The notes: generated by a model not told the origin, from the sequence alone. DNA of 47,618 bases from Achromobacter sp. Bel (GCF_012928505.1 NZ_JABBJN010000047.1:1-47618), one strand, 5' to 3'; counted from the stretch's first letter, positions 7,417 to 15,449 are shown. Made by a program: numbers and translations.

Positions 7417-8889
7417 ATGACGCAGTCCGCCGCCGCGCAGAAACCGCCCGCGACGCCCCGCCGCCTCGACCCGGAAGACGCCCAGACCGCCTTGGCCGAA
7501 GTGCAGGAACGCCTGCGCCGCCAGCAATTGGTGGCCGACCTGGTGCATCGCCAGGAAGAAGGCGACGCCAAGGCCACCCTGGTCGAAGACCTGGTGCACC
7601 GCCAGCACGAGGCGGAACTCAAGACGCTGCTTGACGGCCTGCACCCGGCCGACATCGCCTTCATCCTGGAATCGCTGCCCAAGGACGAACGCCAGGCCAT
7701 CTGGAAGCTGGTCAGCCCCGAGCACGACGCGGACGTGCTGCTGGAAGTCGAAGACTGGGTGCGGGAATCGCTGATCGAAGCGATGGACCGCCAGGACCTG
7801 GTCGCCGCCACCGGCAACATGGACGCCGACGAACTGGCCGACCTGGCGCCCGACCTGCCGCCCGACGTGGTGGCCGAAGTGCAAAAGGGCCTGACCGAAG
7901 AAGAACGCGCGCAGTTGCTGGAAGCCATGGGCTATCCAGAAGACAGCGTGGGCGCGATCATGGACTTCGAAATGGTCCGGGTGCGCGAGGACGTCACGCT
8001 GGAAGTGGTACTGCGCTATTTGCGGCGCCTGCACGAACTGCCCGACCACACCGACCAGATCTTCGTGGTGGACCGCCAGGACAAGCTGCAAGGCATCCTG
8101 CCGCTGTCCCGCCTTCTGGTCAGTGAACCCGAAACCGAAGTGCACGCCGTCATGAATTCGGATTTCCTGGCGCTGAACCCGCTGGATTCCGACGCCGACG
8201 CCGCCGGCGCATTCGAACGCTATGACCTGGTGTCCGCCCCCGTCATGGACGACCAGGGCCGCCTGATCGGCCGCGTCACCATCGCCGACGTCGTGGACGT
8301 GATGCGCGAAGACTCGCAGGAACAGGCGCTGTCGCGCGCCGGCCTGCAAGAAGAAGACATCTTCGCGCCGGTCAGCACTGCCTTGCGCAACCGCGCGCCC
8401 TGGCTGCTGCTCAACCTCTGTACCGCCGCCACGGCCTCGTTCGTGGCTTCCCAGTTCGAAGGCACGGTCAGCCACATTGTGATCCTGGCCTTCCTGATGT
8501 CGATCGTCGCCGGCATCGGCGGCAACTCGGGCAACCAGACCATGACGCTCATCATCCGGGCGCTGGCCATGGGCCGGATCACCGGGCGCAACCTGTGGCA
8601 ACTGGTCAAGCGCGAACTCTTCGTGACCCTGCTGGTGGGGCTATGCGGCAGCCTGGTGGCCGCCCTGTTCGCCTGGGTGATCTCCCGTTCGGTCTCGATC
8701 GCGCTGGTCATGATGGCGGCGATGGTCTGCAACATGCTGGTCGGCGCCTCGGTCGGCGTGCTGGTGCCGATGGTGCGCGCCCGCTTCGGCAAGGATCCGG
8801 CAATGGGTTCGTCGGTGCTGTTGACCTTCGCCACCGACTCGCTGGGCTTCTTCATTTTCCTGGGCCTGGCCACGTTCTTCCTGCTGTAG
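7417..8889 (+). CDS. mgtE: Magnesium transporter MgtE
   Basis: Encodes 490 residues, slightly longer than typical MgtE (about 450). Known: MgtE is a homodimeric Mg2+ channel in the inner membrane gated by cytosolic Mg2+. Seen in order: a charged N-terminal extension of about 60 residues rich in Glu, Arg and His; the helical N domain (HPADIAFILESLPKDERQAI); a pair of CBS domains (about 190-320, including GYPEDSVGAIMDFEMV and ALNPLDSDADAAG); and five C-terminal membrane segments with the pore region GGNSGNQTMTLIIRALAMG and SLGFFIFLGLATFFLL. It follows the thioesterase gene closely. No M-box-type leader can stand in a 10-nt gap, so any Mg2+ control would have to act further upstream or at the protein level. 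Confidence 0.93.
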   Translation: MTQSAAAQKPPATPRRLDPEDAQTALAEVQERLRRQQLVADLVHRQEEGDAKATLVEDLVHRQHEAELKTLLDGLHPADIAFILESLPKDERQAIWKLVSPEHDADVLLEVEDWVRESLIEAMDRQDLVAATGNMDADELADLAPDLPPDVVAEVQKGLTEEERAQLLEAMGYPEDSVGAIMDFEMVRVREDVTLEVVLRYLRRLHELPDHTDQIFVVDRQDKLQGILPLSRLLVSEPETEVHAVMNSDFLALNPLDSDADAAGAFERYDLVSAPVMDDQGRLIGRVTIADVVDVMREDSQEQALSRAGLQEEDIFAPVSTALRNRAPWLLLNLCTAATASFVASQFEGTVSHIVILAFLMSIVAGIGGNSGNQTMTLIIRALAMGRITGRNLWQLVKRELFVTLLVGLCGSLVAALFAWVISRSVSIALVMMAAMVCNMLVGASVGVLVPMVRARFGKDPAMGSSVLLTFATDSLGFFIFLGLATFFLL

Positions 8890-8959
8890 CCTCGCAGCAA
8901 CAGTCACGCACTGTCTTGCTTGCCCGTCTTCGCAGGCAAACAAGGTAAAAGCCGCGCAA

Positions 8960-9027
8960 TGACAGCCAAGTGACAGGGAAAATGATGCTGACTCCATGTA
9001 AAGTCATGGAACTGTCATCTTTTTCCC
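8960..9027. promoter_or_regulatory. pagP upstream region: TGACAG direct repeats and a long imperfect inverted repeat
   Basis: TGACAG occurs at 8960-8965 and 8971-8976, an 11-bp period suited to a response-regulator dimer. Immediately after it, arms of 23 nt (8976-8998 and 9005-9027) flank a 6-nt loop and pair at 17 of 23 positions, with perfect ends GGGAAAA/TTTTCCC and TCCATG/CATGGA. The structure ends 12 nt before the pagP start. It could be an operator or a leader hairpin. No convincing -10/-35 pair was found. Confidence 0.4.
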
Positions 9028-9039
9028 TTAGTACCCGCA

Positions 9040-9594
9040 ATGACCGCCAAACTCCGGGCAGCGCTCCTTTTCGTGCTGCTCTCGACTTTCGCCGCCACCG
9101 CCCAAGCTTGTGAAGACCTGCCCTCGTGGGCGAAGTCGGCCTGCAACCGTCTGGACCAGATCTGGACCGAAGGCGGCCACGACCTCTACGTGACCGGCTA
9201 CTCGTGGCACAACCGCGCCACCTACAGCCGAGAGAAAATCAACAGCTTCAACGAACTTGCCTGGGGCGGCGGCTACGGCCGTAGCATCTACGACGAAGAC
9301 GGGGACTGGCAGGGCCTGTACGCCATGGCCTTCCTGGATTCGCACAGCAAGGTCGAACCCATCGCCGGCTACGGTTTCCTGAAGATCGGACAGGTCAGCG
9401 AGAACTTCCGGCTGGGCGCGGGCTACACCGTCTTCCTGACGGCGCGCCACGACATCATGAGCTACGTGCCGTTCCCGGGGATCCTGCCGCTGGTGGGCGC
9501 CGGCTACAAGGACGCCATGCTCTACGCGACCTACATCCCCGGCTCGTCCGGCGCGGGCAACGTGCTGTTCGTCTTCGGCCGCTGGCACTTCTAG
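9040..9594 (+). CDS. pagP: Lipid A palmitoyltransferase PagP
   Basis: Encodes 184 residues. PagP is an outer membrane 8-strand beta-barrel enzyme that moves a palmitate from phospholipid to lipid A, changing resistance to host peptides and immune recognition; this is documented in Bordetella. Seen: a signal peptide of about 22 residues ending TAQA, then an amphipathic helix (SWAKSACNRLDQIW), the catalytic His57 (GYSWHNR), Asp100-Ser101 (FLDSHSKVEP), a barrel with aromatic strand ends, and a C-terminal aromatic residue (GRWHF) typical of outer membrane barrels. It lies between mgtE and a convergent chaC-type gene, 14 nt from the latter's stop. Regulation is unknown, but repeats occur just upstream (8960-9027). 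The start lacks a strong ribosome-binding site. Confidence 0.92.
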   Translation: MTAKLRAALLFVLLSTFAATAQACEDLPSWAKSACNRLDQIWTEGGHDLYVTGYSWHNRATYSREKINSFNELAWGGGYGRSIYDEDGDWQGLYAMAFLDSHSKVEPIAGYGFLKIGQVSENFRLGAGYTVFLTARHDIMSYVPFPGILPLVGAGYKDAMLYATYIPGSSGAGNVLFVFGRWHF

Positions 9595-9608
9595 CGCGCG
9601 GCCACCGC

Positions 9609-10220
9609 TTAAAAGGCCTGGCCCAACTTGCGGACCAGGTCCCCCAGGCGCCAATCATCGATGCCATGGGCGCGCAGCGCGCGCTCGGTTTCCACCACGT
9701 AGTCCAGGCAGGGCCCGGATTGGCCAACGGCATTGCGCACCGACGCCAACAGGCGGTCGTCGCTCAAGTCAGCCGCGTACTCCTGGCAGGCGCGGTTCAG
9801 CAGGAAAACCAATCCCTGCACGGGCGCGGCCTCGGTGTGGCAGGTCAGCCAACGGGGGGTATAGGCGCCGGTCACCATTTCACGGCGCCACAGCGCCTGG
9901 AATACCGTCGGCACATCGCACGCCGCGATCAGGAACGCCACGCCGCGGCAGCATCCGCCGCGGTTCAGCCCGAACACCAGGCCGGGGTTGTCCGGCGACC
10001 CGCGGTGGTCGTGCGACCACAAGCAGAGCGACCGGTGATAACCGCGCACGGTCGCCAGACGGCGCTCGCGCCACGCAAACCCGGGATGCCAGATCAGGGA
10101 TCCGTAGGCGAACACCCACAGGTCGTCCACGCCGTTCCATCCGGCCAGCAGGTCGTCCACCGATAGCGCTTGCCGCGTTTTTGCCAGACCGGCACAGCCG
10201 GCGGGTACTGCGAACGACAT
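9609..10220 (-). CDS. ChaC-type glutathione-specific gamma-glutamylcyclotransferase
   Basis: Encodes 203 residues of the ChaC/GGCT-like fold. Family enzymes degrade glutathione to 5-oxoproline and Cys-Gly in the cytoplasm. Seen: the substrate-loop motif VFAYGSLIW with YGSL at 39-42, GYHRSLCLWSHDHRGSP near 60-77, GLVFGLNRGGCCRGVAF, and REMVTGAY with the probable catalytic Glu114. Length is a little short of E. coli ChaC (about 230). It is convergent with pagP and preceded by a 161-nt gap with an inverted repeat (10231-10269). The older name cation transport protein ChaC reflects genetic context in E. coli and not a transport activity. Confidence 0.88.
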   Translation of the reverse strand: MSFAVPAGCAGLAKTRQALSVDDLLAGWNGVDDLWVFAYGSLIWHPGFAWRERRLATVRGYHRSLCLWSHDHRGSPDNPGLVFGLNRGGCCRGVAFLIAACDVPTVFQALWRREMVTGAYTPRWLTCHTEAAPVQGLVFLLNRACQEYAADLSDDRLLASVRNAVGQSGPCLDYVVETERALRAHGIDDWRLGDLVRKLGQAF

Positions 10221-10381
10221 AGGGTCCTCTGATATCCCGATTCATTCCCTAGCAGGAATGAGCGATATCCTACGCCGACCGCCACGCAAAAGAATTGCGA
10301 GATTGGGCCTTCGCAACACGCCGAAAGAAATTTGCATCCGCCGCAGCCCGCGCACGCGGAAAAAAAATTGCGCGCCGGCGG
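10221..10381. other. Intergenic region between the lrp-type gene and chaC with two inverted repeats and a T8 tract
   Basis: Both flanking genes run on the minus strand. An inverted repeat at 10231-10269 has arms GATATC...TCATTCC and GGAATGA...GATATC and stands just before the chaC start, so it may be an operator. A second, TTGCGA...TCGCAA, lies at 10295-10316. On the minus strand a run of eight T (10360-10367) follows the Lrp stop, but the hairpin before it is poor, so Rho-independent termination is only possible. Confidence 0.4.
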
Positions 10382-10840
10382 CTAGACCGCGTCCAGCGGC
10401 AATTCCGTGGTGCTTTTGATGATTTCCATCGAGAAGCTGGCGCTGACGTCCAGCAAGTCCACCGCGCCGATCAGACGACGGTAGAAGCGGTCGTAAGCCG
10501 CCATATCCTCGACCACGACTTTCAGCAGGTAATCGATATCGCCCGCCATGCGGTGGAATTCCACCACATTGGGCAGCGCCATGACGGCGTTGATCAGGCT
10601 CTGCGTCCATTTCTCGTTGTGCTGGCTGGTCTTGATGGACACGAACACCGTCAGGTTCAAACCCAGCGCGCGCGGGTCCAGCAGGATGGCATTGCGGGCG
10701 ATGACGCCGTCGTCCTTCAGCTTCTGGATGCGGCGCCAGCAGGGTGTCACGGACAGGTTCACCTGCTCGGCGATCTCAGCGACCGAACAGGTGGCGTCCT
10801 TTTGCAGCAACGCCAATATCTTGATGTCGGTCTGGTCCAT
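10382..10840 (-). CDS. Lrp/AsnC family transcriptional regulator
   Basis: Encodes 152 residues: an N-terminal helix-turn-helix (DQTDIKILALLQKDA, then SVAEIAEQVNLSVTPCWRRI) and a C-terminal RAM (AsnC-type ligand-binding) domain from about residue 65 (LNLTVFVSIKTSQHN) to the end. Family members form dimers to octamers and sense amino acids. The ATG at 10840 was chosen because GAGG lies 5 nt upstream and the protein then starts at the normal Lrp N terminus; the frame is open 45 codons further up but without family similarity. It lies 106 nt downstream of the SDR gene on the same strand. The CW pair in the recognition helix (TPCWRRI) is common among Lrp proteins. Target genes are unknown. Confidence 0.9.
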   Translation of the reverse strand: MDQTDIKILALLQKDATCSVAEIAEQVNLSVTPCWRRIQKLKDDGVIARNAILLDPRALGLNLTVFVSIKTSQHNEKWTQSLINAVMALPNVVEFHRMAGDIDYLLKVVVEDMAAYDRFYRRLIGAVDLLDVSASFSMEIIKSTTELPLDAV

Positions 10841-10946
10841 GATGTCCTCAACACGGTGGGTGCCAATCTTGCCTGCTGCGCCAGCCGGCGTCCAGCCAGG
10901 CGCCTGCGCGGATGGCCCAAGTGGGCCCGAGCGGGCCGTAGCGGGC

Positions 10947-11729
10947 CTAGTACGTGCCCGGATAGCCCCCGCCATCGATCAGGAGGCTCTGCGCCGTCAT
11001 GTAGCCGGAATGCGCGGAACAGAGATAGGCGCACAACGCCCCGATCTCTTCGGGCTGCCCGTAGCGCCCCGCCGGATTCGCGCGGCCACGCTCGTCCCAG
11101 AGCTGGTCGAACGTCTTGCCGCCGGACTGCTCCACCATGCCCTGGATATGCCGGACCTGTGCATCCGTGGCGAAGGCGCCCGGCAGCAGGTTGTTGATCG
11201 TGACGTTGTGCCGCACGGTCTGGCGCGCCAGACCGCCCACGAAGCCGATCAGGCCCGACCGCGCGCCGTTGGACAAGCCCAATTCGGCATGCGGCGCCTT
11301 CACGCTGCGCGACACGATGTTCACGATACGGCCGAAGCGCCGTTCGATCATGCCGTCGACCACGCGCCGGATCATGTCGATCGGCCCCAACATCATGGCA
11401 TCCAGCGACGCGATCCAGTCCTCGCGCGTCCAGTCCCGAAAGTCTCCGGGCAAGGGGCCGTCGGCGTTGTTGATCAGGATGTCCGGATGGGGGCAGGCGG
11501 CGATCGCCGCATCCCGGCCTTGCGGCTGGGTCAGGTCGGCCGACACCCAGCCCACCCCGATCCCGGTTTCCCGCGAGATTTCGGCGGCGGCCTGCTCCAG
11601 CGTTTGGGGGTTGCGCGCTGCGATCGTGACCGCCGCCCCTTCGCGCGCCAGCTGCAGTGCGCACGCCCGGCCCATGCCGCGGCTGCCGCCAAAGACCAAT
11701 GCCGTTTTGCCGCTGATCCCCAGGTCCAT
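10947..11729 (-). CDS. Atypical short-chain dehydrogenase/reductase lacking the catalytic Tyr-Lys pair
   Basis: Encodes 260 residues with a Rossmann fold of the SDR superfamily. Seen: the nucleotide-binding loop reads FGGSRGMG (13-20) instead of TGxxxGxG, the ILINNADG segment (85-91) matches NNAG, Ser140 is present, but the expected YxxxK is Ser153...Arg157 (LSNGAR). Known: a described subgroup of beta-ketoacyl-reductase-like SDRs lacks a perfect cofactor motif and catalytic tetrad, and this protein fits it. The start at 11729 has GGGAG 7 nt upstream; the frame extends 43 codons beyond it without similarity. A terminator (11863-11888) separates it from the ThDP-enzyme gene upstream. Whether it is an oxidoreductase is uncertain. 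Confidence 0.82.
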   Translation of the reverse strand: MDLGISGKTALVFGGSRGMGRACALQLAREGAAVTIAARNPQTLEQAAAEISRETGIGVGWVSADLTQPQGRDAAIAACPHPDILINNADGPLPGDFRDWTREDWIASLDAMMLGPIDMIRRVVDGMIERRFGRIVNIVSRSVKAPHAELGLSNGARSGLIGFVGGLARQTVRHNVTINNLLPGAFATDAQVRHIQGMVEQSGGKTFDQLWDERGRANPAGRYGQPEEIGALCAYLCSAHSGYMTAQSLLIDGGGYPGTY

Positions 11730-11862
11730 GCTATCGCTCCCGTTGCGCGCCGCGCCGCTGGCTTGGACCGCGACGCCGAAGCGCACCAGTATAGGAGCGC
11801 CCGCCGCGCTTCGGAATTGAATTTTTGGCTCTGCCCATCCTGCGACGCCAAAGACCATGGCG

Positions 11863-11888
11863 AAAAAAAGGGCCCCGAAGGGCCCTTT
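11863..11888 (-). terminator. Rho-independent terminator after the ThDP-enzyme gene
   Basis: On the minus strand a 9-bp perfect stem (AAAGGGCCC / GGGCCCTTT) with a TTCG tetraloop is followed by a continuous T run (7 T). It begins 15 nt after the stop codon of the gene at 11904. Confidence 0.92.
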
Positions 11889-11903
11889 GCGATGCGCTTT
11901 CGA

Positions 11904-13598
11904 TCAACCCATCCACTGGCTGACCGGTGCCGCCGCGTCTTGCAGGGGCTGCGCCACCACGTCGATCAGGGCGGGGCCGTCATGCTCCATGGCGGCCTTG
12001 ATGGCGGCGTCCAGCTTCGCCGGATCTTCCACGCGCCAGGCCTTCACGCCATAGGCTTCGGCAATGCGGGCATGGTCGGTGCGGTTGAAGTCCACGCTGT
12101 AGTAGCGCTGGTCGTAGCCTGCCTTCTGGCTGGCCTTGATCCAACCGTAGACCGAATTCGAAAACACGATCATCAACAGCGGCGCCTTGTGCCGCACGAT
12201 GGTTTCCAGCTCGCCCACCGTAAAGCCGAAGCTGCCGTCGCCCATCACCGACACACACTTGGACTGCGGCCGGCCGACCCACGCGCCCAGCGCGGCCGAC
12301 ATCGAAAAGCCCAATGCGCCGTGTGCGCGGTTGGTGATGAAATGGCGGCCAGGGCGGGACACGTCGTAATACGCCGAGAAGTACGGGCAAGGCGTGCCGG
12401 GATCCGCGCAGACCACCGCATCGTCAGGCAGCAGGCGGTTCAGCGACTGCACGACGCGCTCGGGGCGGATTGGCGCATCCAGGCTGTTGGCCAACGGTTC
12501 CAGCTGCGCCAGGCGGGCGGCCTTGGCGCGGCCGGCCAGCACCGCGCCGTCCACGGCGTCGGAATTCCGGTGCGCCAGACGGGCTTGCACCTCGGCGCCC
12601 AGCGCTTCCAGCGCCAGCTTGGCGTCGCCCACCAGACCGACTTCGGTCAGGTAGTTGGCGCCGATCACCATGGGATCGATATCGATGTGCAGGATGGGCA
12701 CGTCGCGGTTCGGGAAGCGCCAGTGCTCGGTCGACGTCGACCCGGCGCGGCAGCCCACGAAGAGCACCACGTCGGCCGCGGCCACCACGTCGCGCGTGGC
12801 CATCACGCCGCCGTTGGAGCCCACCACGCCGGCATTCAGCGGATGCGTGTCGGCCAGGCTGCCCTGCCCGCTGACCGTCACGCAGACCGCCGCTTTCAGC
12901 GTTTCCGCCAGGGTCTGCAAGGCGCCGCAGGCGCCAGCGATGACCACGCCGCCGCCGCAGATGATCACGGGCGCGCGTGCGCCGATCAAGCGCTGCGCGG
13001 CACGCGCCACATCCGCAGGGTCGGGCGCGAAGCGCATCGACGGGAACTGGCCGTGCTCGGGCTGCGCCCAGACATCGGACGCGTCCACTTGCTGCTTCAT
13101 CACGTCATACGGAAAGCACAGGTGCGCCGAACCAGGCTTGCCGGTGGTCATGGCGCGGAATGCCGCACGCACCATACCCGGAATCTGATCCGCCCGGTCG
13201 ATCGTACGGTTCCACTTCGTCAGCGGACGGTACATCGCTTCCTGGTCCAACTCCGTCAAGGGGTACTTGCCGCGAGAACCCACCGCCACGTCGGACGTGA
13301 TGCCCAGTACGGGAATCGACGACTCGTTGGCTTCGACGAGACCTGGCAGCAGATAGGTGGCGCCGCCGCCGCTGGGGCCTTCGCATACGCCGACCTTGCC
13401 GGTGACGCGGGCATAGGCGTCGGCCATGTAGCCGGCGCTGCGCTCATCGCGCGTCAAAATGTGCTGCATGCCGTGGTCCAGGCGGTACAGCGCATCGTAG
13501 AACGGCAGGCTGGTGTCGCCGCACAGGCCAAAAATATGTTTGACGCCGTTGTGCTGCAACATCCGCACCATGGCTTCGGCGCCGGTCAGGTTTTCCAT
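11904..13598 (-). CDS. Thiamine-diphosphate-dependent enzyme of the acetolactate synthase-like family
   Basis: Encodes 564 residues with the three-domain layout of the POX/AHAS family: N-terminal pyrimidine-binding domain with the activating Glu52 (TRDERSAGYMADAYARV), central domain (about 190-320), and C-terminal pyrophosphate-binding domain with GDGSFGFTVGELETIVRHK. Start ATG has GGAG 5-6 nt upstream. It lies 59 nt downstream of the Bug receptor gene and is followed by a strong terminator, so it closes the GntR-Bug-enzyme operon. Known relatives make or cleave 2-keto acids (acetolactate synthase, pyruvate oxidase, oxalyl-CoA decarboxylase, sulfoacetaldehyde acetyltransferase). No small regulatory subunit gene is present, which argues against biosynthetic acetolactate synthase. 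The substrate is unknown; context suggests a carboxylic acid brought by the Bug system. Confidence 0.85.
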   Translation of the reverse strand: MENLTGAEAMVRMLQHNGVKHIFGLCGDTSLPFYDALYRLDHGMQHILTRDERSAGYMADAYARVTGKVGVCEGPSGGGATYLLPGLVEANESSIPVLGITSDVAVGSRGKYPLTELDQEAMYRPLTKWNRTIDRADQIPGMVRAAFRAMTTGKPGSAHLCFPYDVMKQQVDASDVWAQPEHGQFPSMRFAPDPADVARAAQRLIGARAPVIICGGGVVIAGACGALQTLAETLKAAVCVTVSGQGSLADTHPLNAGVVGSNGGVMATRDVVAAADVVLFVGCRAGSTSTEHWRFPNRDVPILHIDIDPMVIGANYLTEVGLVGDAKLALEALGAEVQARLAHRNSDAVDGAVLAGRAKAARLAQLEPLANSLDAPIRPERVVQSLNRLLPDDAVVCADPGTPCPYFSAYYDVSRPGRHFITNRAHGALGFSMSAALGAWVGRPQSKCVSVMGDGSFGFTVGELETIVRHKAPLLMIVFSNSVYGWIKASQKAGYDQRYYSVDFNRTDHARIAEAYGVKAWRVEDPAKLDAAIKAAMEHDGPALIDVVAQPLQDAAAPVSQWMG

Positions 13599-13657
13599 GT
13601 CATCTCCACGTGTATCGTGGACGGGACCGGGCGCTGAGCCGCCCGGCCGTCCGCCAC

Positions 13658-14644
13658 TCAGTTATCCAGATTGATGTTGCTGCTCTTGATGAAGGCGCTC
13701 CAGCGGTCGTACTCCGACTTCACATACGCATCCAGCGCCGGGCCATCAGAGGCCACGATCTCAAAGCCCGCCTCGGTGACCTTCTTCTTGATTTCCGGGT
13801 CGGCCAGCACGGCCTTGAAATCCACGGTCAGCTTCTTCACCGTCGCGTCGGGCGTGCCCTTCGGCGCGAACATGCCGCTCCACGAATAGGCGACGAAACC
13901 CGGGAACCCGGACTCGGCCACCGTTGGCACATTGGGCAGTTCCGGCAGGCGCTTTTCACCCGCCACGGCCAGCGGCTTGATCTTGCCGGCCTGGATCTGG
14001 CCGCGCAGCGCCGCGAAACTCAGCCACGTCATGTTGGCCTGCCCGCCCACCACGGCCTGGATGGCCGGGCCACCACCGCCGTACGGCACATGCAGCAATT
14101 CCACTTTCGACAAGCGCTTGAGTTCTTCAGGCGCCAGGTGGTTCAGCGAACCGACGCCCGTGGACGCGTAATTGAATTTGTTCGGCGATTCTTTGGCGGC
14201 AGCCGCCAGGAACGCCTTCAGGTTATCCCCAGGCACGCTGGGGTTCGCGCCGATCACCAGCGGGAACCGCACGGTCTGCGAAATCGCCACGAAATCCTTG
14301 AAGGTGTCGTACGGCAGCTTGGACTTCACGGCGGGATTGATGCCATGGTTGTCGAAGCTGACCAGCAACGTGTTGCCGTCAGGTTCGGCGCGGGCCACAA
14401 AGGCTGTCGCGATCTGGCTGGCTGCGCCCGGGCGGTTTTCCACCACCACCGCGCGTCCGCCCAATTGCTGCGACAGGCGTGGCTGCAAGATTCGGGCCAG
14501 GATGTCCGTGCTGCCACCCGGCGGGTATGGCACCACCAGGATCAGTGGTCGTTCTTCGGCTGCGGCCGGCGCCGCGATCATGGCGCCCCCGGCCGCGGCT
14601 GTCGCGCATAGCGCCGCCAGTACCCGCTTCATCGTGTGAGTCAT
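13658..14644 (-). CDS. Bug-family periplasmic substrate-binding protein (tripartite tricarboxylate transporter receptor)
   Basis: Encodes 328 residues. Bug proteins, greatly expanded in Bordetella and Achromobacter, bind carboxylates or other small ligands in the periplasm for TctAB-type transporters. Seen: a signal peptide with cleavage near residue 28-30 (AAPAAAEE), then the family landmarks PYPPGGSTDILARIL, VVENRPGAASQIAT and a C-terminal half with the GMFAPKGTPDATVKKL motif. GGGGA lies 6 nt before the ATG at 14644. The gene overlaps the stop of the GntR gene by 4 nt (ATGA), so the two are translationally coupled. Membrane subunits TctA and TctB are absent from the window, so this is an orphan receptor that must use a distant transporter or serve sensing. 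Confidence 0.93.
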   Translation of the reverse strand: MTHTMKRVLAALCATAAAGGAMIAAPAAAEERPLILVVPYPPGGSTDILARILQPRLSQQLGGRAVVVENRPGAASQIATAFVARAEPDGNTLLVSFDNHGINPAVKSKLPYDTFKDFVAISQTVRFPLVIGANPSVPGDNLKAFLAAAAKESPNKFNYASTGVGSLNHLAPEELKRLSKVELLHVPYGGGGPAIQAVVGGQANMTWLSFAALRGQIQAGKIKPLAVAGEKRLPELPNVPTVAESGFPGFVAYSWSGMFAPKGTPDATVKKLTVDFKAVLADPEIKKKVTEAGFEIVASDGPALDAYVKSEYDRWSAFIKSSNINLDN

Positions 14645-15408
14645 TGTTTTTCCCCTGTTGTCATGGTGTTGGCCGGCGCTGCCGTGGCGGGTTCGGCCTG
14701 GTCCCGCATGTAAATCGTTGAAAAACCTGTGCGTATCACGTCAGTGATCTGGTCCAGCCGGCGGCCAATATGCGTGCCCATCAATCCGGACAAAGCGTCG
14801 ATGTCGCGCTGCTCCAGCGCCTGCACGATGCGCAGGTGCTCGCCCTGCGTATGGCTGCGACGGCCCTGCTGCATATCGATCCAGCGCACGAAATGGATGC
14901 GGGCGTTGACGCTTTCCAGCGCGCGCACGAATTCTTCATTGCGCGACAGGCGGGCCAGCTGCAGATGGAAGGCCTCGTCCAGTTCCAGCAGGCGCGTCGC
15001 GTCGCTGTCTTCGGGCACATCGCGGGACCGCTCGACGAATTGGCGCAGGCTGGCCAGTTCCTCATCGCTTGCACGCTCACACGCGGCGCGCACGATGCCG
15101 GCCTCCAGCACGGCGCGGTATTCGTACAGGCTATGGATCTGCTTGGCGTCCAACAGGCGGGCGATAAAGCCCCGGTTGACCGAGCGGGTCAGGAATCCTT
15201 CCACCATCAACTGGTTAAGCACCTCGCGCAGCGGCGTGCGGCTGACATTCAGGCGCCGCGCCAGCTCGACCTCGTTGATGCGTTCGCCCGGCTTGAATTC
15301 AAAGCGCACCGCCATGGCCTTCACCGCGCCGTACAGCTCGGCCTGGCCGGCGGACGTGCGGGCGGCAGGTCGGATAGCTGAAGGGGTTTGCGTCATGCCG
15401 CGGGACAT
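14641..15408 (-). CDS. GntR-family regulator, FadR subfamily (FCD domain)
   Basis: Encodes 255 residues: an N-terminal winged helix (GERINEVELARRLNVSRTPLREVL landmark; key part LNVSRTPLREVLNQL near residues 53-67) and an all-helical FCD ligand-binding domain with metal-binding residues (EYRAVLEAGIVRAACERAS, DEAFHLQLARLSRN, EHLRIVQALEQRD). It heads the operon with the Bug receptor (4-nt overlap) and the ThDP enzyme, so it probably represses them until the substrate binds. An alternative start four codons downstream (15396) is possible; neither has a strong ribosome-binding site. Two AAGTGCATAC repeats upstream (15424-15449) are candidate binding sites. Confidence 0.9.
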   Translation of the reverse strand: MSRGMTQTPSAIRPAARTSAGQAELYGAVKAMAVRFEFKPGERINEVELARRLNVSRTPLREVLNQLMVEGFLTRSVNRGFIARLLDAKQIHSLYEYRAVLEAGIVRAACERASDEELASLRQFVERSRDVPEDSDATRLLELDEAFHLQLARLSRNEEFVRALESVNARIHFVRWIDMQQGRRSHTQGEHLRIVQALEQRDIDALSGLMGTHIGRRLDQITDVIRTGFSTIYMRDQAEPATAAPANTMTTGEKQ

Positions 15409-15423
15409 TTTCCAGGGAACATG

Positions 15424-15449
15424 AAGTGCATACTAAAGTGCATACACTT
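15424..15449. promoter_or_regulatory. Candidate GntR operator: repeated AAGTGCATAC with palindromic half
   Basis: AAGTGCATAC occurs at 15424-15433 and again at 15436-15445. The second copy extends into AAGTG-CATA-CACTT (15436-15449), a near-perfect palindrome. The block lies 16 bp upstream of the GntR start. It is the only strong symmetry in the gap and suits autoregulation, but the binding protein is inferred. Confidence 0.5.

Noticed and set aside
10548..13637. A 1029-codon open frame on the plus strand opposite the Lrp, SDR and ThDP-enzyme genes
   Set aside because: It is antisense to three well-supported genes, is rich in His/Arg/Gln/Ala as expected from reversed high-GC codons and shows no domain.
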